From Bacteroidales bacterium UBA7574 (GTDB taxonomy: Bacteria; Bacteroidota; Bacteroidia; Bacteroidales; Paludibacteraceae), in contig DLLA01000033.1 of assembly GCA_002479035.1 (NCBI GenBank), positions 1,996-18,522 on the forward strand: a DNA stretch of 16,527 nucleotides, written 5' to 3'. Both the position numbers and the translations under genes were made by a program. Below the pieces are notes generated by a model. It was not told the DNA's origin, ran no database searches, and saw nothing but the letters and a program-made list of their open reading frames with translations. Below, in pieces: positions 1 through 7,572 of this stretch (the first letter of the stretch is position 1; each line of letters opens with the position of its first letter).

Positions 1-1
1 C

Positions 2-928
2 GGGGCAAAAGTGGAGGTGGCTACGGCAACCAAAAAGAAACTGACGGACTTTGCGCAGATGATTCAACGCTTTGCGCAACGTGCCGAGACAGAGGACGCC
101 TACAGTTTTGCAGAGGATGTGCTGCGTGAGTCGGGCGTGATGCGCGATGCCAAACAAGACACTTCGCAGGAGGGAGTGGCGCGATTGGAGAACCTGCAGG
201 AGATGCTGGCGGGTATTCATGAGTATGTGGAGGCGCGCAAGAAGCAGGGGATAGACTTTACTCCGATGACGGATTTCCTGGCGGAAGTCAGTCTGCTGAC
301 CGACCAGGACGAGCGTCAGGACGATGAGCAGCCCCGCGTGACACTGCTGACGGTACATTCCGCCAAGGGATTGGAGTTCCGTGTGGCGTTTATAGTGGGG
401 TTGGAAGAGAACTTGTTCCCGTCGCAGTTCTGCCAATCGCCGAAGGACTTGGAGGAGGAACGGCGGCTGCTGTACGTGGCTATCACGAGGGCTATGGAGC
501 AGTGCTACCTGATGTGCGCACGCCAACGTTTCCGCAACGGGCAGACGACATTCTCGACACCATCGAGGTTTATCAAGGACATAGACCCGCGGTTTGTGGT
601 GCAGGTGGAGGCATCGCGCATGGGAGACAGCGTGCTGAACGTACCAAAAGGCTATAAACCAAGCAGTAACAGCGGTGCACGCACGGCAGCACCGGCGACA
701 GCGGCTCCGCAAAACCTGCGTCGCACCACAGGGGCATTGGAGAAGACGGCGAAGAAAGCCATCCGCAGCGAGTGGAAGAAAGACGACCGTGTCAACCACC
801 GAACGTTTGGTGATGGCACGGTGTTGGCGGTCTATCGCGAGAATGAGAACGACAAGATTGATATACAGTTCGACAACGTGGGCAAGAAGACACTGCTGCT
901 CACCTACGCAAAACTGACACGAATATAA
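2..928 (+). CDS. pcrA: PcrA/UvrD-family superfamily 1 DNA helicase, C-terminal part (5' end outside window)
   Basis: This is the C-terminal part of an ATP-dependent 3'-5' DNA helicase of the UvrD/PcrA/Rep family, which acts in DNA repair and removes obstacles from replication forks. The frame is open to the left edge, so the gene starts outside the window and the Walker A and B motifs are not seen. Numbering from the GTG at position 11, residues 110-130 carry helicase motif V (TVHSAKGLEF) and residues 148-162 carry motif VI (EEERRLLYVAITRA). An Ala/Ser/Thr-rich linker covers about 205-250. Residues 258-305 form the small Tudor-like C-terminal domain of PcrA-type proteins (HRTFGDGTV, then KKTLLLTYAKL), known in the family to contact RNA polymerase. 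This domain favours PcrA over Rep. The stop is 10 nt before the ABC ATPase gene. Confidence 0.93.
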   Translation, partial: GAKVEVATATKKKLTDFAQMIQRFAQRAETEDAYSFAEDVLRESGVMRDAKQDTSQEGVARLENLQEMLAGIHEYVEARKKQGIDFTPMTDFLAEVSLLTDQDERQDDEQPRVTLLTVHSAKGLEFRVAFIVGLEENLFPSQFCQSPKDLEEERRLLYVAITRAMEQCYLMCARQRFRNGQTTFSTPSRFIKDIDPRFVVQVEASRMGDSVLNVPKGYKPSSNSGARTAAPATAAPQNLRRTTGALEKTAKKAIRSEWKKDDRVNHRTFGDGTVLAVYRENENDKIDIQFDNVGKKTLLLTYAKLTRI

Positions 929-938
929 TAATTGATAT

Positions 939-1658
939 ATGGCAGAGAGTGAAATAATGATTGAGTATGACCATGTGACGCACTACTACGGCAAGCGGTT
1001 GATATACAAAGACTTGTCGTTCTCGGTGCCGAAAGGTCGCATATTGGGCTTGCTTGGCAAGAACGGCACGGGCAAGACCACCACGATAAACATCCTGTCG
1101 GGGTTCATACGCCCGTGGGCAGGCAGTTGCCGCTTGCTCGGCTATGACACACGGACGATGCCGGCGCATGTGCGGCAACGGATAGGACTGCTGCTGGAGG
1201 GGCATGTGCAGTACCCGTTTATGACGATTGCGCAGATAGAGCGGTTCTATGCGCCTTTTTACCCGCGGTGGAACAAAGAGGCGTACTACGAGTTGATGCG
1301 TCTGCTGCGGGTAAAAGACTACCAGCGGCTTAACCAGATGTCCAACGGACAACGCTCGCAGGTGGCATTGGGACTGCTCATGGCACAAGACCCCGAGTTG
1401 CTCATATTGGACGACTTCTCGTTGGGCTTGGACCCGGGCTACAGACGGCTGTTCGTGGAGTACCTGCGCGACTTCTGCAAGTCGAAAGGCAAGACCGTGT
1501 TCCTTACTTCGCATATCATACAGGACTTGGAACGCTTGGTGGACGACTGTATCATCATGGACTATGGCAAAATCCTGAAGCAATGTCCTGTGAGTGAGTT
1601 GATTACACCCACATCGACATTGGAAGACACCTTCATAGAGATGACGGGAAAGTACTGA
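939..1658 (+). CDS. ABC transporter ATP-binding protein
   Basis: This is the 239-aa nucleotide-binding subunit of an ABC-2 type exporter, the normal length for a stand-alone subunit. Walker A is at residues 40-47 (GKNGTGKT), a relaxed signature at 134-138 (MSNGQ for LSGGQ), Walker B at 154-158 (LLILD), the D-loop around 162-165 and the switch His at 192. Two positions depart from consensus: the residue after Walker B is Asp159 instead of the catalytic Glu, and the Q-loop position looks like Glu87. Similar Asp variants occur in BcrA/YtrB-like relatives, so I do not infer loss of activity. The next genes encode an ABC-2 permease and a DUF4857 protein, its likely partners. Substrate is unknown. 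ATG 939 lies 10 nt after the helicase stop; ATG 957 is an alternative start. Confidence 0.92.
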   Translation: MAESEIMIEYDHVTHYYGKRLIYKDLSFSVPKGRILGLLGKNGTGKTTTINILSGFIRPWAGSCRLLGYDTRTMPAHVRQRIGLLLEGHVQYPFMTIAQIERFYAPFYPRWNKEAYYELMRLLRVKDYQRLNQMSNGQRSQVALGLLMAQDPELLILDDFSLGLDPGYRRLFVEYLRDFCKSKGKTVFLTSHIIQDLERLVDDCIIMDYGKILKQCPVSELITPTSTLEDTFIEMTGKY

Positions 1659-1660
1659 TT

Positions 1661-1688
1661 ATTAGGTAATAGGTAATAGTTAATGGTT
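1661..1688 (+). repeat. 7-bp tandem repeat, four units, between ABC ATPase and permease genes
   Basis: Four consecutive 7-bp units (ATTAGGT, AATAGGT, AATAGTT, AATGGTT) fill the gap right after the ATPase stop codon and run up to the permease start; a partial AAT follows. A second array with the same unit and register lies at 2363-2390. The ATG at 1683 falls inside the last unit. Function is unknown; the array may tune translation initiation or spacing. Confidence 0.8.
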
Positions 1689-1691
1689 AAT

Positions 1692-2363
1692 ATGTTGCGG
1701 AGTATATTTTTCAAAGAGTGGCTGAAGACACGTATGGCGGTTATTCTGGCGTATGTGGCTAGCATGGGATTGTGCACGTATGTGCTGATAACGATAGGCA
1801 GGGTGGTCGAGTCGCACGGCGTGATGGCAGTGTGGGACACGCTGCTCAACCGCGATACACTGCTGATAGAGCCGCTGCGGTTTGTGCCGATAGTGGTGGG
1901 AATCCTGTTGGGCGTGGCGCAGATGCTGCCCGAGATGACGCAGAAACGCATCAAACTGACGCTCCATCTTCCCGTAGAGAACTGGAAGAGCATCGGCACA
2001 ATGGTGCTGTACGGAGCCCTGGTAATGATTGGATTGGCAGTATTGAACTTGGGCGTGTGCTTCGGGGTGATGAGCCTGTGGCTGCCTGCAGAGATACTGC
2101 GCCATATCTTCCTGACGGCATTGGTATGGTACTTGGCAGGCGTGCTGGCATATTTCTTTGCCGTATGGATAACATTGGAACCGACATGGAAGATGCGCAT
2201 TCCCGAACTCCTGTTCGCGGGAGCCTGCCTGAGAGGCTTCTATATGAGTCCTATGCCCGAAGCATACAATGCGTTTCTGCCCATTATGGCGGTGTTCACG
2301 GTGTTGTGTAGCGCGCTGCCGCTGTTGAGTATTGACAGATTTAAGCAGGGATTAGGACTGTAA
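1692..2363 (+). CDS. ABC-2 type transporter permease subunit
   Basis: This is a small integral membrane protein, about 223 aa from ATG 1692 or 226 aa from ATG 1683. I see about six hydrophobic segments, at residues 18-39, 66-82, 107-131, 140-164, 174-186 and 196-215 (226-aa numbering). A basic loop between segments 2 and 3 contains a TLHLPV stretch typical of ABC-2 permeases (QKRIKLTLHLPVENW). A membrane subunit of this size paired with one ATPase is expected to work as a dimer in a 2+2 transporter. I prefer ATG 1692 because ATG 1683 is part of the upstream 7-bp repeat, whose AATGGTT unit also occurs, without serving as a start, in the next intergenic region. Substrate and direction cannot be read from the sequence; export or membrane remodelling is likely from the family. 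Confidence 0.82.
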   Translation: MLRSIFFKEWLKTRMAVILAYVASMGLCTYVLITIGRVVESHGVMAVWDTLLNRDTLLIEPLRFVPIVVGILLGVAQMLPEMTQKRIKLTLHLPVENWKSIGTMVLYGALVMIGLAVLNLGVCFGVMSLWLPAEILRHIFLTALVWYLAGVLAYFFAVWITLEPTWKMRIPELLFAGACLRGFYMSPMPEAYNAFLPIMAVFTVLCSALPLLSIDRFKQGLGL

Positions 2364-2390
2364 ACAAGTAATAAGTAATGGTTAATAGTT
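2363..2390 (+). repeat. 7-bp tandem repeat, four units, between permease and DUF4857 genes
   Basis: Units AACAAGT, AATAAGT, AATGGTT and AATAGTT follow each other without gaps, starting at the last base of the permease stop codon, with AAT and then GTG after them. The units AATGGTT and AATAGTT are identical to units of the array at 1661-1688, in opposite order. Such arrays sit at two successive junctions of the same operon. Confidence 0.8.
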
Positions 2391-2402
2391 AATGTGCAAG
2401 GT

Positions 2403-3470
2403 ATGAAAATCAGCGGATTGAATATATATAAGGTGTTTGTGATAGTAGTGGCGGTAGGGCTGCTGTTGTGGATACTGCCGTGGTTGTACTCGCTGCTTGT
2501 CCCCGTGGAGAAAGGCGACTCGTTTGTGTACTATAGTCCGATAGTGGAGGACTTTATCACTCGCAGCGACGGAAACTTTGTGGACAGCAAGGGAAATATC
2601 TACACGCAGGACGAGACGGACTCGATACTGCCGTATTTCTTCTACAGGCAGTTGCTGTCGGAGGGACGTTTGCCCGACACACTGTTCGGTGAAGCGATGG
2701 ACACCAAGGTGCTGCGGCGTGAGCAGTTCACGTTCAAGACCAGCCCCGCGCAACTCAACAAACCGCGTGTGTCGCTGTATGAGTTGTTGGACTCGGAGTC
2801 GGGACGTGTGGACCTACAACTGCCCGAAGATGTCTTCCGCCTGACCGACAAGGGGATAGAGTTCATCACCGCGGAGACGAATGAGATAAATACCGACAAG
2901 TCGGAGATGTTCACGTCGGTAATGAAGGCGCACGGATTTGTATTCCCTGCCCGCTTGGTATGGGGCAACCCATCCACGCGCAAGGCGTATGACAACGGTT
3001 ATCTGCTGACCGACAGCGAGGGCAAACTCTTCAACCTGCGCATGGCAAAAGGCAGTCCGATAGTCAAGAATATCACCTTGCCGAAAGGTGTGGAGTTGAT
3101 AGCGGTGTTTGTGACGGAGTTCGACAACATGCGCAACCTCGGCTTTGTGGTGGATACCGAACACCGTATATATGTGGTGAACAGGAAAACCTTGCAGTTG
3201 GAGCAATTGGGTATCCCCGAGTACGACCCGCAAGAGATGCAGATACTGATGATGGGCAACATGCACGATTGGACGGTGCGTATCTTCACCGCCACCGACA
3301 CGCGCTACTATGCATTGGATGCCAAGGACTATTCGCTGATTAAGGAGACCATTATCCCCGACCCCGCACCCACTGGGTGGAAGAAAGCAGAGAAGTACAT
3401 CTTCCCCATTCGGGTGTCGCTTACCTCATGGCAGTCGCCCACGATATTCCCGCGTGTAAACGATCATTGA
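2403..3470 (+). CDS. DUF4857-type membrane-anchored protein
   Basis: The protein is 355 aa from ATG 2403; the in-frame GTG at 2394 touches the repeat and is less likely. A hydrophobic helix at residues 8-33 is an uncleaved anchor or signal, and the remainder is hydrophilic and beta-rich, probably on the periplasmic side. The stretches YYSPIVEDF (43-51), PYFFYRQLLSEGRLPDT (77-93) and the repeated 'TDSEGKLF / TEHRIYVVN / TRYYALDAKDY' strands match my memory of DUF4857 (Pfam), a Bacteroidetes family of unknown function. The C-terminal half has short strand repeats that could form a propeller-like fold. It sits 39 nt after the permease gene and is probably an accessory subunit of that exporter. 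The assignment rests on motif recall, not a search. Confidence 0.75.
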   Translation: MKISGLNIYKVFVIVVAVGLLLWILPWLYSLLVPVEKGDSFVYYSPIVEDFITRSDGNFVDSKGNIYTQDETDSILPYFFYRQLLSEGRLPDTLFGEAMDTKVLRREQFTFKTSPAQLNKPRVSLYELLDSESGRVDLQLPEDVFRLTDKGIEFITAETNEINTDKSEMFTSVMKAHGFVFPARLVWGNPSTRKAYDNGYLLTDSEGKLFNLRMAKGSPIVKNITLPKGVELIAVFVTEFDNMRNLGFVVDTEHRIYVVNRKTLQLEQLGIPEYDPQEMQILMMGNMHDWTVRIFTATDTRYYALDAKDYSLIKETIIPDPAPTGWKKAEKYIFPIRVSLTSWQSPTIFPRVNDH

Positions 3471-3485
3471 TAATCAGGATAATGT

Positions 3486-4049
3486 ATGAAACACTTGCTA
3501 TTGGTTGTATTGTTTGTAGCCTGTGCCCTGTGCGCGTACTCGCGGCAAACCAATGATTCTCTTGCCAGGGTGACATCTTGCGTGGTTCGTGAGGGCAATA
3601 CCTATTGGCATCAAGGGCAAAGTATGAACAAGCGTGAATTTCGCCAGTTCCTGCAGACCTCCGACTATCTGCCTGCTTATGAGCGTTTCCAAAGTGGTTA
3701 CCGTATGGCTGCTGCAGGGTGGTCTGTCTTTGGTACGGGACTGGCATTTGGCGCTGTAGGTGTCGGACTTTTCTGCATTGGAGCAGCACAATTTGTGCAT
3801 ACGGATGATACTGTGGCAGGGATGATCGGAGCCTCTGCGGGCATGATTGTTTATACTTATTTAGGTGTTGTCAGTCTCTCTGCAGGTGGGGTGCTAGACT
3901 TGGTTTCCATTCCGCTTCTATGTGTCGGCTATGCGCGTATGCATCAGAGCGTGGAAGTATATAATGTGCATTGCACAGCCCCGCAACAGAGTGTCTCGTT
4001 AGGACTTCATTCCGGTGCTGACGGTATCGGCTTGGCATTGCGTTTCTGA
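3486..4049 (+). CDS. Hypothetical exported/membrane protein
   Basis: I do not recognise a named family. The 187-aa protein starts with a signal-like segment (residues 2-19). It is followed by a short soluble part with 'YWHQGQSMNKREFRQFL' (40-56), a form I associate with uncharacterised Bacteroidetes proteins. Two or three Gly/Ala-rich hydrophobic segments follow at about 75-101, 108-131 and 133-150. The C-terminus ends in 'GIGLALRF' with a terminal Phe, which resembles the final strand of an outer-membrane protein, although the protein is too small to be a classical barrel. The gene begins 15 nt after the DUF4857 stop and probably shares its transcript. It ends just before a hairpin shared with convergent proS. 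Confidence 0.7.
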   Translation: MKHLLLVVLFVACALCAYSRQTNDSLARVTSCVVREGNTYWHQGQSMNKREFRQFLQTSDYLPAYERFQSGYRMAAAGWSVFGTGLAFGAVGVGLFCIGAAQFVHTDDTVAGMIGASAGMIVYTYLGVVSLSAGGVLDLVSIPLLCVGYARMHQSVEVYNVHCTAPQQSVSLGLHSGADGIGLALRF

Positions 4050-4051
4050 CA

Positions 4052-4082
4052 TAAAAAATGACGTGGTGCTGTACCACGTCAT
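4052..4082 (-). terminator. Rho-independent terminator of the panC-pdxB-proS operon
   Basis: A perfect 10-bp inverted repeat, ATGACGTGGT / ACCACGTCAT (4058-4067 and 4073-4082) with a 5-nt loop, is followed on the minus strand by a run of six T. It sits about 50 nt past the proS stop. On the plus strand there is no T run after the stem, so efficient termination of the convergent genes is less certain, although the hairpin may still protect that 3' end. Confidence 0.88.
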
Positions 4083-4132
4083 CCTGAAATTATCAAGTAG
4101 CCCCGAAGAGCGATGATGTTCTTAAGCGCGAT

Positions 4133-5611
4133 TTAGTAGGCGATAGAGAAGATGACGCGCTGTTTGCTGGGTTTGCCGGTGACCATGCAGGTGCCCGGGG
4201 TGTGGTCGCCATCGAACGGAATGCAACGGATAGTCGCCTTGGTATCGTTTTTGATTTTCTCCTCGGTCTCAGGAGTACCGTCCCAATGGCAGAGGAGGAA
4301 GCCGCCTTTCTTAATCTCCTCTTTGAACTCGTCGTAGGAGTTTACTTCGCGGGTGTTGGCAAGGCGGAAGTCGAGTGCCTTCTTGTAGATATTGCTTTGT
4401 ATCTCTTCCAGCAAGTTTGCGATGATGTCCTCAATGCCGTCCATGGAGACGGTCTCTTTGGTCATAGTGTCGCGTCGTGCTATCTCCACGGTGTTGTTTT
4501 CCAAATCGCGTGCACCCACGGCGAGACGCACAGGCACACCTTTGAGTTCGTAGTCCGCAAACTTGAAGCCCGGAGTGGATTTCTCGCTGGTGTCCACCTT
4601 GATGCGTATGCCACGCTGCTTGAGGTTGTCGGCAATAGGATTGACGCGGGCAAGGATGGCATCGAGTTGCTCCTGTGTCTTGAAGATAGGCACGATAACC
4701 ACCTGAATAGGAGCCAAGTGCGGAGGAAGCACGAGTCCGTTGTCATCAGAGTGCGTCATGATGAGTGCGCCCATCAGGCGTGTCGAGACGCCAAACGAAG
4801 TGGCATAGGGGTATTCGTATTTGTTCTCCTTGCTGAGGAACTGCACATCAAACGACTTGGCAAAGTTCTGCCCGAGGAAATGGCTGGTGCCTGCTTGTAG
4901 CGCCTTGCCGTCCTGCATCATCGCCTCGATGCAATAGGTCTCGACAGCCCCCGCGAAACGCTCGTTGGGCGACTTGACACCTTTGACAACGGGTATTGCC
5001 ATGATGTTCTCGGCTACATCGGCATAGACGCGTAGCATCTGTTGCGCAAAGGCATCCGCCTCTTCGGCTGTGGCGTGAGCGGTGTGCCCCTCTTGCCAGA
5101 GGAACTCGGCGGTACGCAAGAAGAGACGGGTACGCATCTCCCAACGCATGACATTGCACCACTGGTTGCAGAGGAGCGGCAGGTCGCGGTAACTGGAAAT
5201 CCAGTTCTTGTAGGTGGACCAGATAATGGTCTCGGAGGTTGGTCGGATGATGAGTTCCTCTTCGAGTTTGGCATTGGGGTCCACGATGACACCTTTGCCC
5301 TCGGGGTCATTCATCAAGCGGTGGTGCGTGACGACAGCGCACTCCTTGGCAAACCCCTCCACATGCTCGGCTTCGCGGCTGAAGTAGGACTTGGGAATCA
5401 GCAGCGGGAAATAGGCATTCTTCACGCCATACTGTTTGAAACGCGTGTCAAGAGCCTGCTGAATGCGCTCCCAAATCTCGTATCCGTAGGGTTTGATGAC
5501 CATACAGCCACGCACGGCCGATTGCTCTGCGAGGTCTGCCTTCACCACTAATTCGTTGTACCACTTCGAGTAGTCCGTTGCTCGGGAAGTGAGTTTCTGG
5601 AAATTTGCCAT
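4133..5611 (-). CDS. proS: Proline--tRNA ligase (archaeal/eukaryotic-like short form)
   Basis: This cytoplasmic class II aminoacyl-tRNA synthetase charges tRNA-Pro. At 492 aa it belongs to the short ProS form without the editing insertion found in the roughly 570-aa E. coli-type enzyme. Motif 2 lies around residues 157-176 ([21 protein letters not shown]), the Pro-specific [10 protein letters not shown] at 241-250 and motif 3 at 274-283 with Arg278. The anticodon-binding domain covers about 303-400, and the C-terminal domain ends in the conserved Tyr492. Of the possible zinc-site cysteines in the C-terminal domain (C441, C463, C475) the usual last one appears to be Thr478, so a full Cys4 site seems absent. 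Its ATG shares one base with the pdxB stop (TAATG). A second promoter may lie inside pdxB. Confidence 0.97.
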   Translation of the reverse strand: MANFQKLTSRATDYSKWYNELVVKADLAEQSAVRGCMVIKPYGYEIWERIQQALDTRFKQYGVKNAYFPLLIPKSYFSREAEHVEGFAKECAVVTHHRLMNDPEGKGVIVDPNAKLEEELIIRPTSETIIWSTYKNWISSYRDLPLLCNQWCNVMRWEMRTRLFLRTAEFLWQEGHTAHATAEEADAFAQQMLRVYADVAENIMAIPVVKGVKSPNERFAGAVETYCIEAMMQDGKALQAGTSHFLGQNFAKSFDVQFLSKENKYEYPYATSFGVSTRLMGALIMTHSDDNGLVLPPHLAPIQVVIVPIFKTQEQLDAILARVNPIADNLKQRGIRIKVDTSEKSTPGFKFADYELKGVPVRLAVGARDLENNTVEIARRDTMTKETVSMDGIEDIIANLLEEIQSNIYKKALDFRLANTREVNSYDEFKEEIKKGGFLLCHWDGTPETEEKIKNDTKATIRCIPFDGDHTPGTCMVTGKPSKQRVIFSIAY

Positions 5612-6573
5612 TATCTTAATTTGTATTGTTTACGCAGTTGTTCAAATTGGTCAGGGTGGGTCTTAAGTTGCTGACTGACACGACTTAGCCACCCTTTGGA
5701 TGAATCTCCTTGCAAAGGTACTGCTTTTTTGTTGATTGACAAAGCGGGGAGCGCGAAAAAACGGCAGAGTGCTTGCAGACACATCTCACTTGCCCTCATC
5801 TTGCCAGCCAGCGAGTAGCCGGCGATATGGTAGGACACCAAGTCCGCCGCTTGCACAAGAGCGTGATTGATAGCGGGTTCGCCCTCCCAACAATCTATGC
5901 ACAGGCGCATATCGTGTCCATGCGGGGTCTGCTTGTGCCGCAGCACTGCCTGCTCGTCCACCACGCCTCCGCGGGCTGCGTTGATGAGCAACACATCGGG
6001 TTTGCATTGGCTGAGGAACGCCTCATCGGCAAGGTGGTAAGTGGGATATGGTCCGTCCTTGGTGAGAGGGGTATGGAAAGTGATGATATCGCAGTTTTGC
6101 GCGATTTCATCGGGTCCGACACCTATCACGAGGGGCGGGTCAGAGACCAAAACACGGTAGCCTTTCCGTTGTGCCATGGCTGCGACAAGGGTACCTACAT
6201 GCCCGTATCCGACCACGCCCATCGTGGGCGGTTGGTTAGAGGATGGTTGTAGGTTGAGTGTGTCGAGAGCCTCCTCCACATAGTCGCACACCGCCTGCGC
6301 GTTGCAGCCCGGGCATGCCGTCCAAGTGATGCCGTGTTGGCGGCAATAGTCCGTATCGATGTGGTCGTAGCCGATAGTTGCCGTTGCCACAAAGCGTACC
6401 TTGCTACCCGCGAGCAACCCGCGATAGACCCGCGAGCGGGTGCGTATGACAAGGGCGTCGGCATCACGTACAGATTGCGGTGTAAATTCCTCAGAAGCAA
6501 TGTGTTGCACTTCGGCATAGCCGTCCAACACACCGTCCAAGAAAGGGATGTATTTGTCAATCAGTACGCGCAC
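5611..6573 (-). CDS. pdxB: Erythronate-4-phosphate dehydrogenase
   Basis: PdxB oxidises 4-phospho-D-erythronate with NAD in the DXP-dependent route to pyridoxal 5'-phosphate. The Rossmann motif is at residues 119-127 (GVVGYGHVG). The D-2-hydroxyacid dehydrogenase catalytic set is visible: Arg201 in NAARGG, Glu230 in CWEGEP and His249 in [10 protein letters not shown]. The HIAGYSLxGK form is characteristic of PdxB rather than SerA. The protein has 320 aa, shorter than E. coli PdxB (about 378 aa); the shortfall is in the C-terminal dimerisation region, which here is only about 35 residues. It lies 6 nt after panC and overlaps proS by one base. Confidence 0.93.
   Translation of the reverse strand: MRVLIDKYIPFLDGVLDGYAEVQHIASEEFTPQSVRDADALVIRTRSRVYRGLLAGSKVRFVATATIGYDHIDTDYCRQHGITWTACPGCNAQAVCDYVEEALDTLNLQPSSNQPPTMGVVGYGHVGTLVAAMAQRKGYRVLVSDPPLVIGVGPDEIAQNCDIITFHTPLTKDGPYPTYHLADEAFLSQCKPDVLLINAARGGVVDEQAVLRHKQTPHGHDMRLCIDCWEGEPAINHALVQAADLVSYHIAGYSLAGKMRASEMCLQALCRFFALPALSINKKAVPLQGDSSKGWLSRVSQQLKTHPDQFEQLRKQYKLR
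5713..5743 (-). promoter_or_regulatory. Predicted internal promoter inside pdxB, reading toward proS
   Basis: On the minus strand TTTG (5743-5740) and TACCTTTG (5720-5713) are separated by exactly 19 nt, matching the Bacteroidetes housekeeping promoter (TTTG-N19-TAnnTTTG). The predicted start would be near 5706-5709, about 95 nt upstream of the proS ATG. The -7 bases also encode VPL in PdxB, so chance cannot be excluded, but the match is better than for the operon promoter. Confidence 0.6.
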
Positions 6574-6579
6574 GAGGGG

Positions 6580-7437
6580 TTAATTGTATTTGATGTTGTC
6601 TATCAGACGCACGGGACCGCAATAGACTGTAATGCAACCTATTGCGTGGTCGAATGTGGCAGCAGGCTGCAAGGTGGTTTGGTCCACGATGGAGTAGTAC
6701 TCCACTTCCAACCCGGGCATGGCGTTGACAGTGTCAATAACGCGCTGTTGTACCTCAGCCACAGAGGCGTTTTTCGCCCATTCCAACGAGGCGAAGAGCG
6801 TCTTGGATATGTTGACAGCGGTCTGCTTTTCTTCATTCGACAGACGCTCGTTGCGGCTACTGAGAGCCAATCCGCTCGGTTCGCGCACTATGGGGCAGCC
6901 TATGATTTGCAGTTCGCCGAAGGTGCCACTGAGCGAGGAACGCTCCACCATGTGGTGAATGATTGCCAACTGCTGGTAGTCTTTCTCGCCGAAATAGGCG
7001 CGGGTGGGGTGTATCAGGTAGAAAAGACGGCTCACCACTTGGACCACTCCGTTGAAGTGCCCGGGGCGCATCTTGCCTTCCATAACCTCGTCTAATCCTG
7101 CGAAATCAAACGAAAACGGCTTCTCCATCTCCTCGGCGGTGTACATCTCTTCGGGGGCAGGCGCGAACACAAAGTGCACACCTAATGACGACAGCAGTTC
7201 CGCATCGCGATGGAGGTTACGGGGGTATTTGGCGAGGTCCTCTTTGTTATTGAACTGTGTGGGGTTTACAAACACGCTGACAAAGCAGACATCGTTTTCC
7301 GCTACGGCGCGGCGCACGAGAGATGCGTGTCCCTGGTGCAAGGCACCCATGGTGGGTACGAGTCCGATAGTCTTGCCTTGGCGTACACAAGCCGCCACTT
7401 GGCGTGTAAGTTCTTGTTTGGTAGTCAGTACTTGCAT
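6580..7437 (-). CDS. panC: Pantothenate synthetase
   Basis: PanC joins pantoate and beta-alanine with ATP to give pantothenate, the precursor of coenzyme A. The 285-aa protein starts at MQVLTTK; the open frame runs 42 codons further upstream but crosses the promoter at 7464-7493, so the upstream Met is not used. The HxGH signature is at residues 34-37 (MGALHQGHASL), FVNPTQF at 56-62, GEKDYQQL at 150-157 and the KMSKS-like SSRN at 193-196. The length agrees with the family. It is first in the panC-pdxB-proS operon and is divergent from the GT5-like gene. panB and panD are not in the window. Confidence 0.96.
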   Translation of the reverse strand: MQVLTTKQELTRQVAACVRQGKTIGLVPTMGALHQGHASLVRRAVAENDVCFVSVFVNPTQFNNKEDLAKYPRNLHRDAELLSSLGVHFVFAPAPEEMYTAEEMEKPFSFDFAGLDEVMEGKMRPGHFNGVVQVVSRLFYLIHPTRAYFGEKDYQQLAIIHHMVERSSLSGTFGELQIIGCPIVREPSGLALSSRNERLSNEEKQTAVNISKTLFASLEWAKNASVAEVQQRVIDTVNAMPGLEVEYYSIVDQTTLQPAATFDHAIGCITVYCGPVRLIDNIKYN

Positions 7438-7463
7438 ATCTAATATCTTTCCGAAAAAGCCTG

Positions 7464-7493
7464 CAAAGGTACAACAATTAAGATGAAAACAAA
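7464..7493 (-). promoter_or_regulatory. Promoter of the panC-pdxB-proS operon
   Basis: On the minus strand TACCTTTG (7471-7464) is preceded by TTTG (7493-7490) with an 18-nt spacer, a Bacteroidetes-type promoter. Transcription would start near 7457-7460, about 20 nt upstream of the panC ATG at 7437. The -33 forms half of a CAAAA-A-TTTTG palindrome (7490-7500) located between the two divergent promoters. Confidence 0.78.
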
Positions 7494-7533
7494 AATTTTG
7501 GGCGAAAAATATGCAAATATCGTTTTTTTTTCG

Positions 7534-7541
7534 TACCTTTG
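7534..7541 (+). promoter_or_regulatory. -7 element for the GT5-like / DUF4270 genes
   Basis: TACCTTTG at 7534-7541 is a full -7 element of the Bacteroidetes promoter on the plus strand, following a run of nine T (7523-7531). No good TTG lies 19-21 nt upstream, so the -33 part is weak or an activator may help. The start is expected near 7545-7548, about 25 nt before the ATG at 7573. Confidence 0.65.
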
Positions 7542-7543
7542 TA

Positions 7544-7561
7544 GCGGAAAATGATTTCCGC
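7544..7561 (+). promoter_or_regulatory. Hairpin at the predicted 5' end of the GT5-like mRNA
   Basis: A perfect 7-bp inverted repeat GCGGAAA / TTTCCGC (7544-7550 and 7555-7561) with loop ATGA begins 2 nt after the -7 element, so the transcript would begin with or inside a stem-loop. It ends 11 nt before the start codon. It could stabilise the mRNA 5' end, affect translation, or act at the DNA level as an operator. Confidence 0.55.
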
Positions 7562-7572
7562 ATTAAATTTAT

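Noticed and set aside
4202..4900. 232-codon open frame on the plus strand opposite proS
   Set aside because: It is antisense to a clear ProS coding region and has no promoter or recognisable domain.
7438..7563. N-terminal extension of PanC by 42 residues from an upstream Met
   Set aside because: The extension has no family similarity and contains the operon's own -7 and -33 promoter elements, so it is not in the mRNA.
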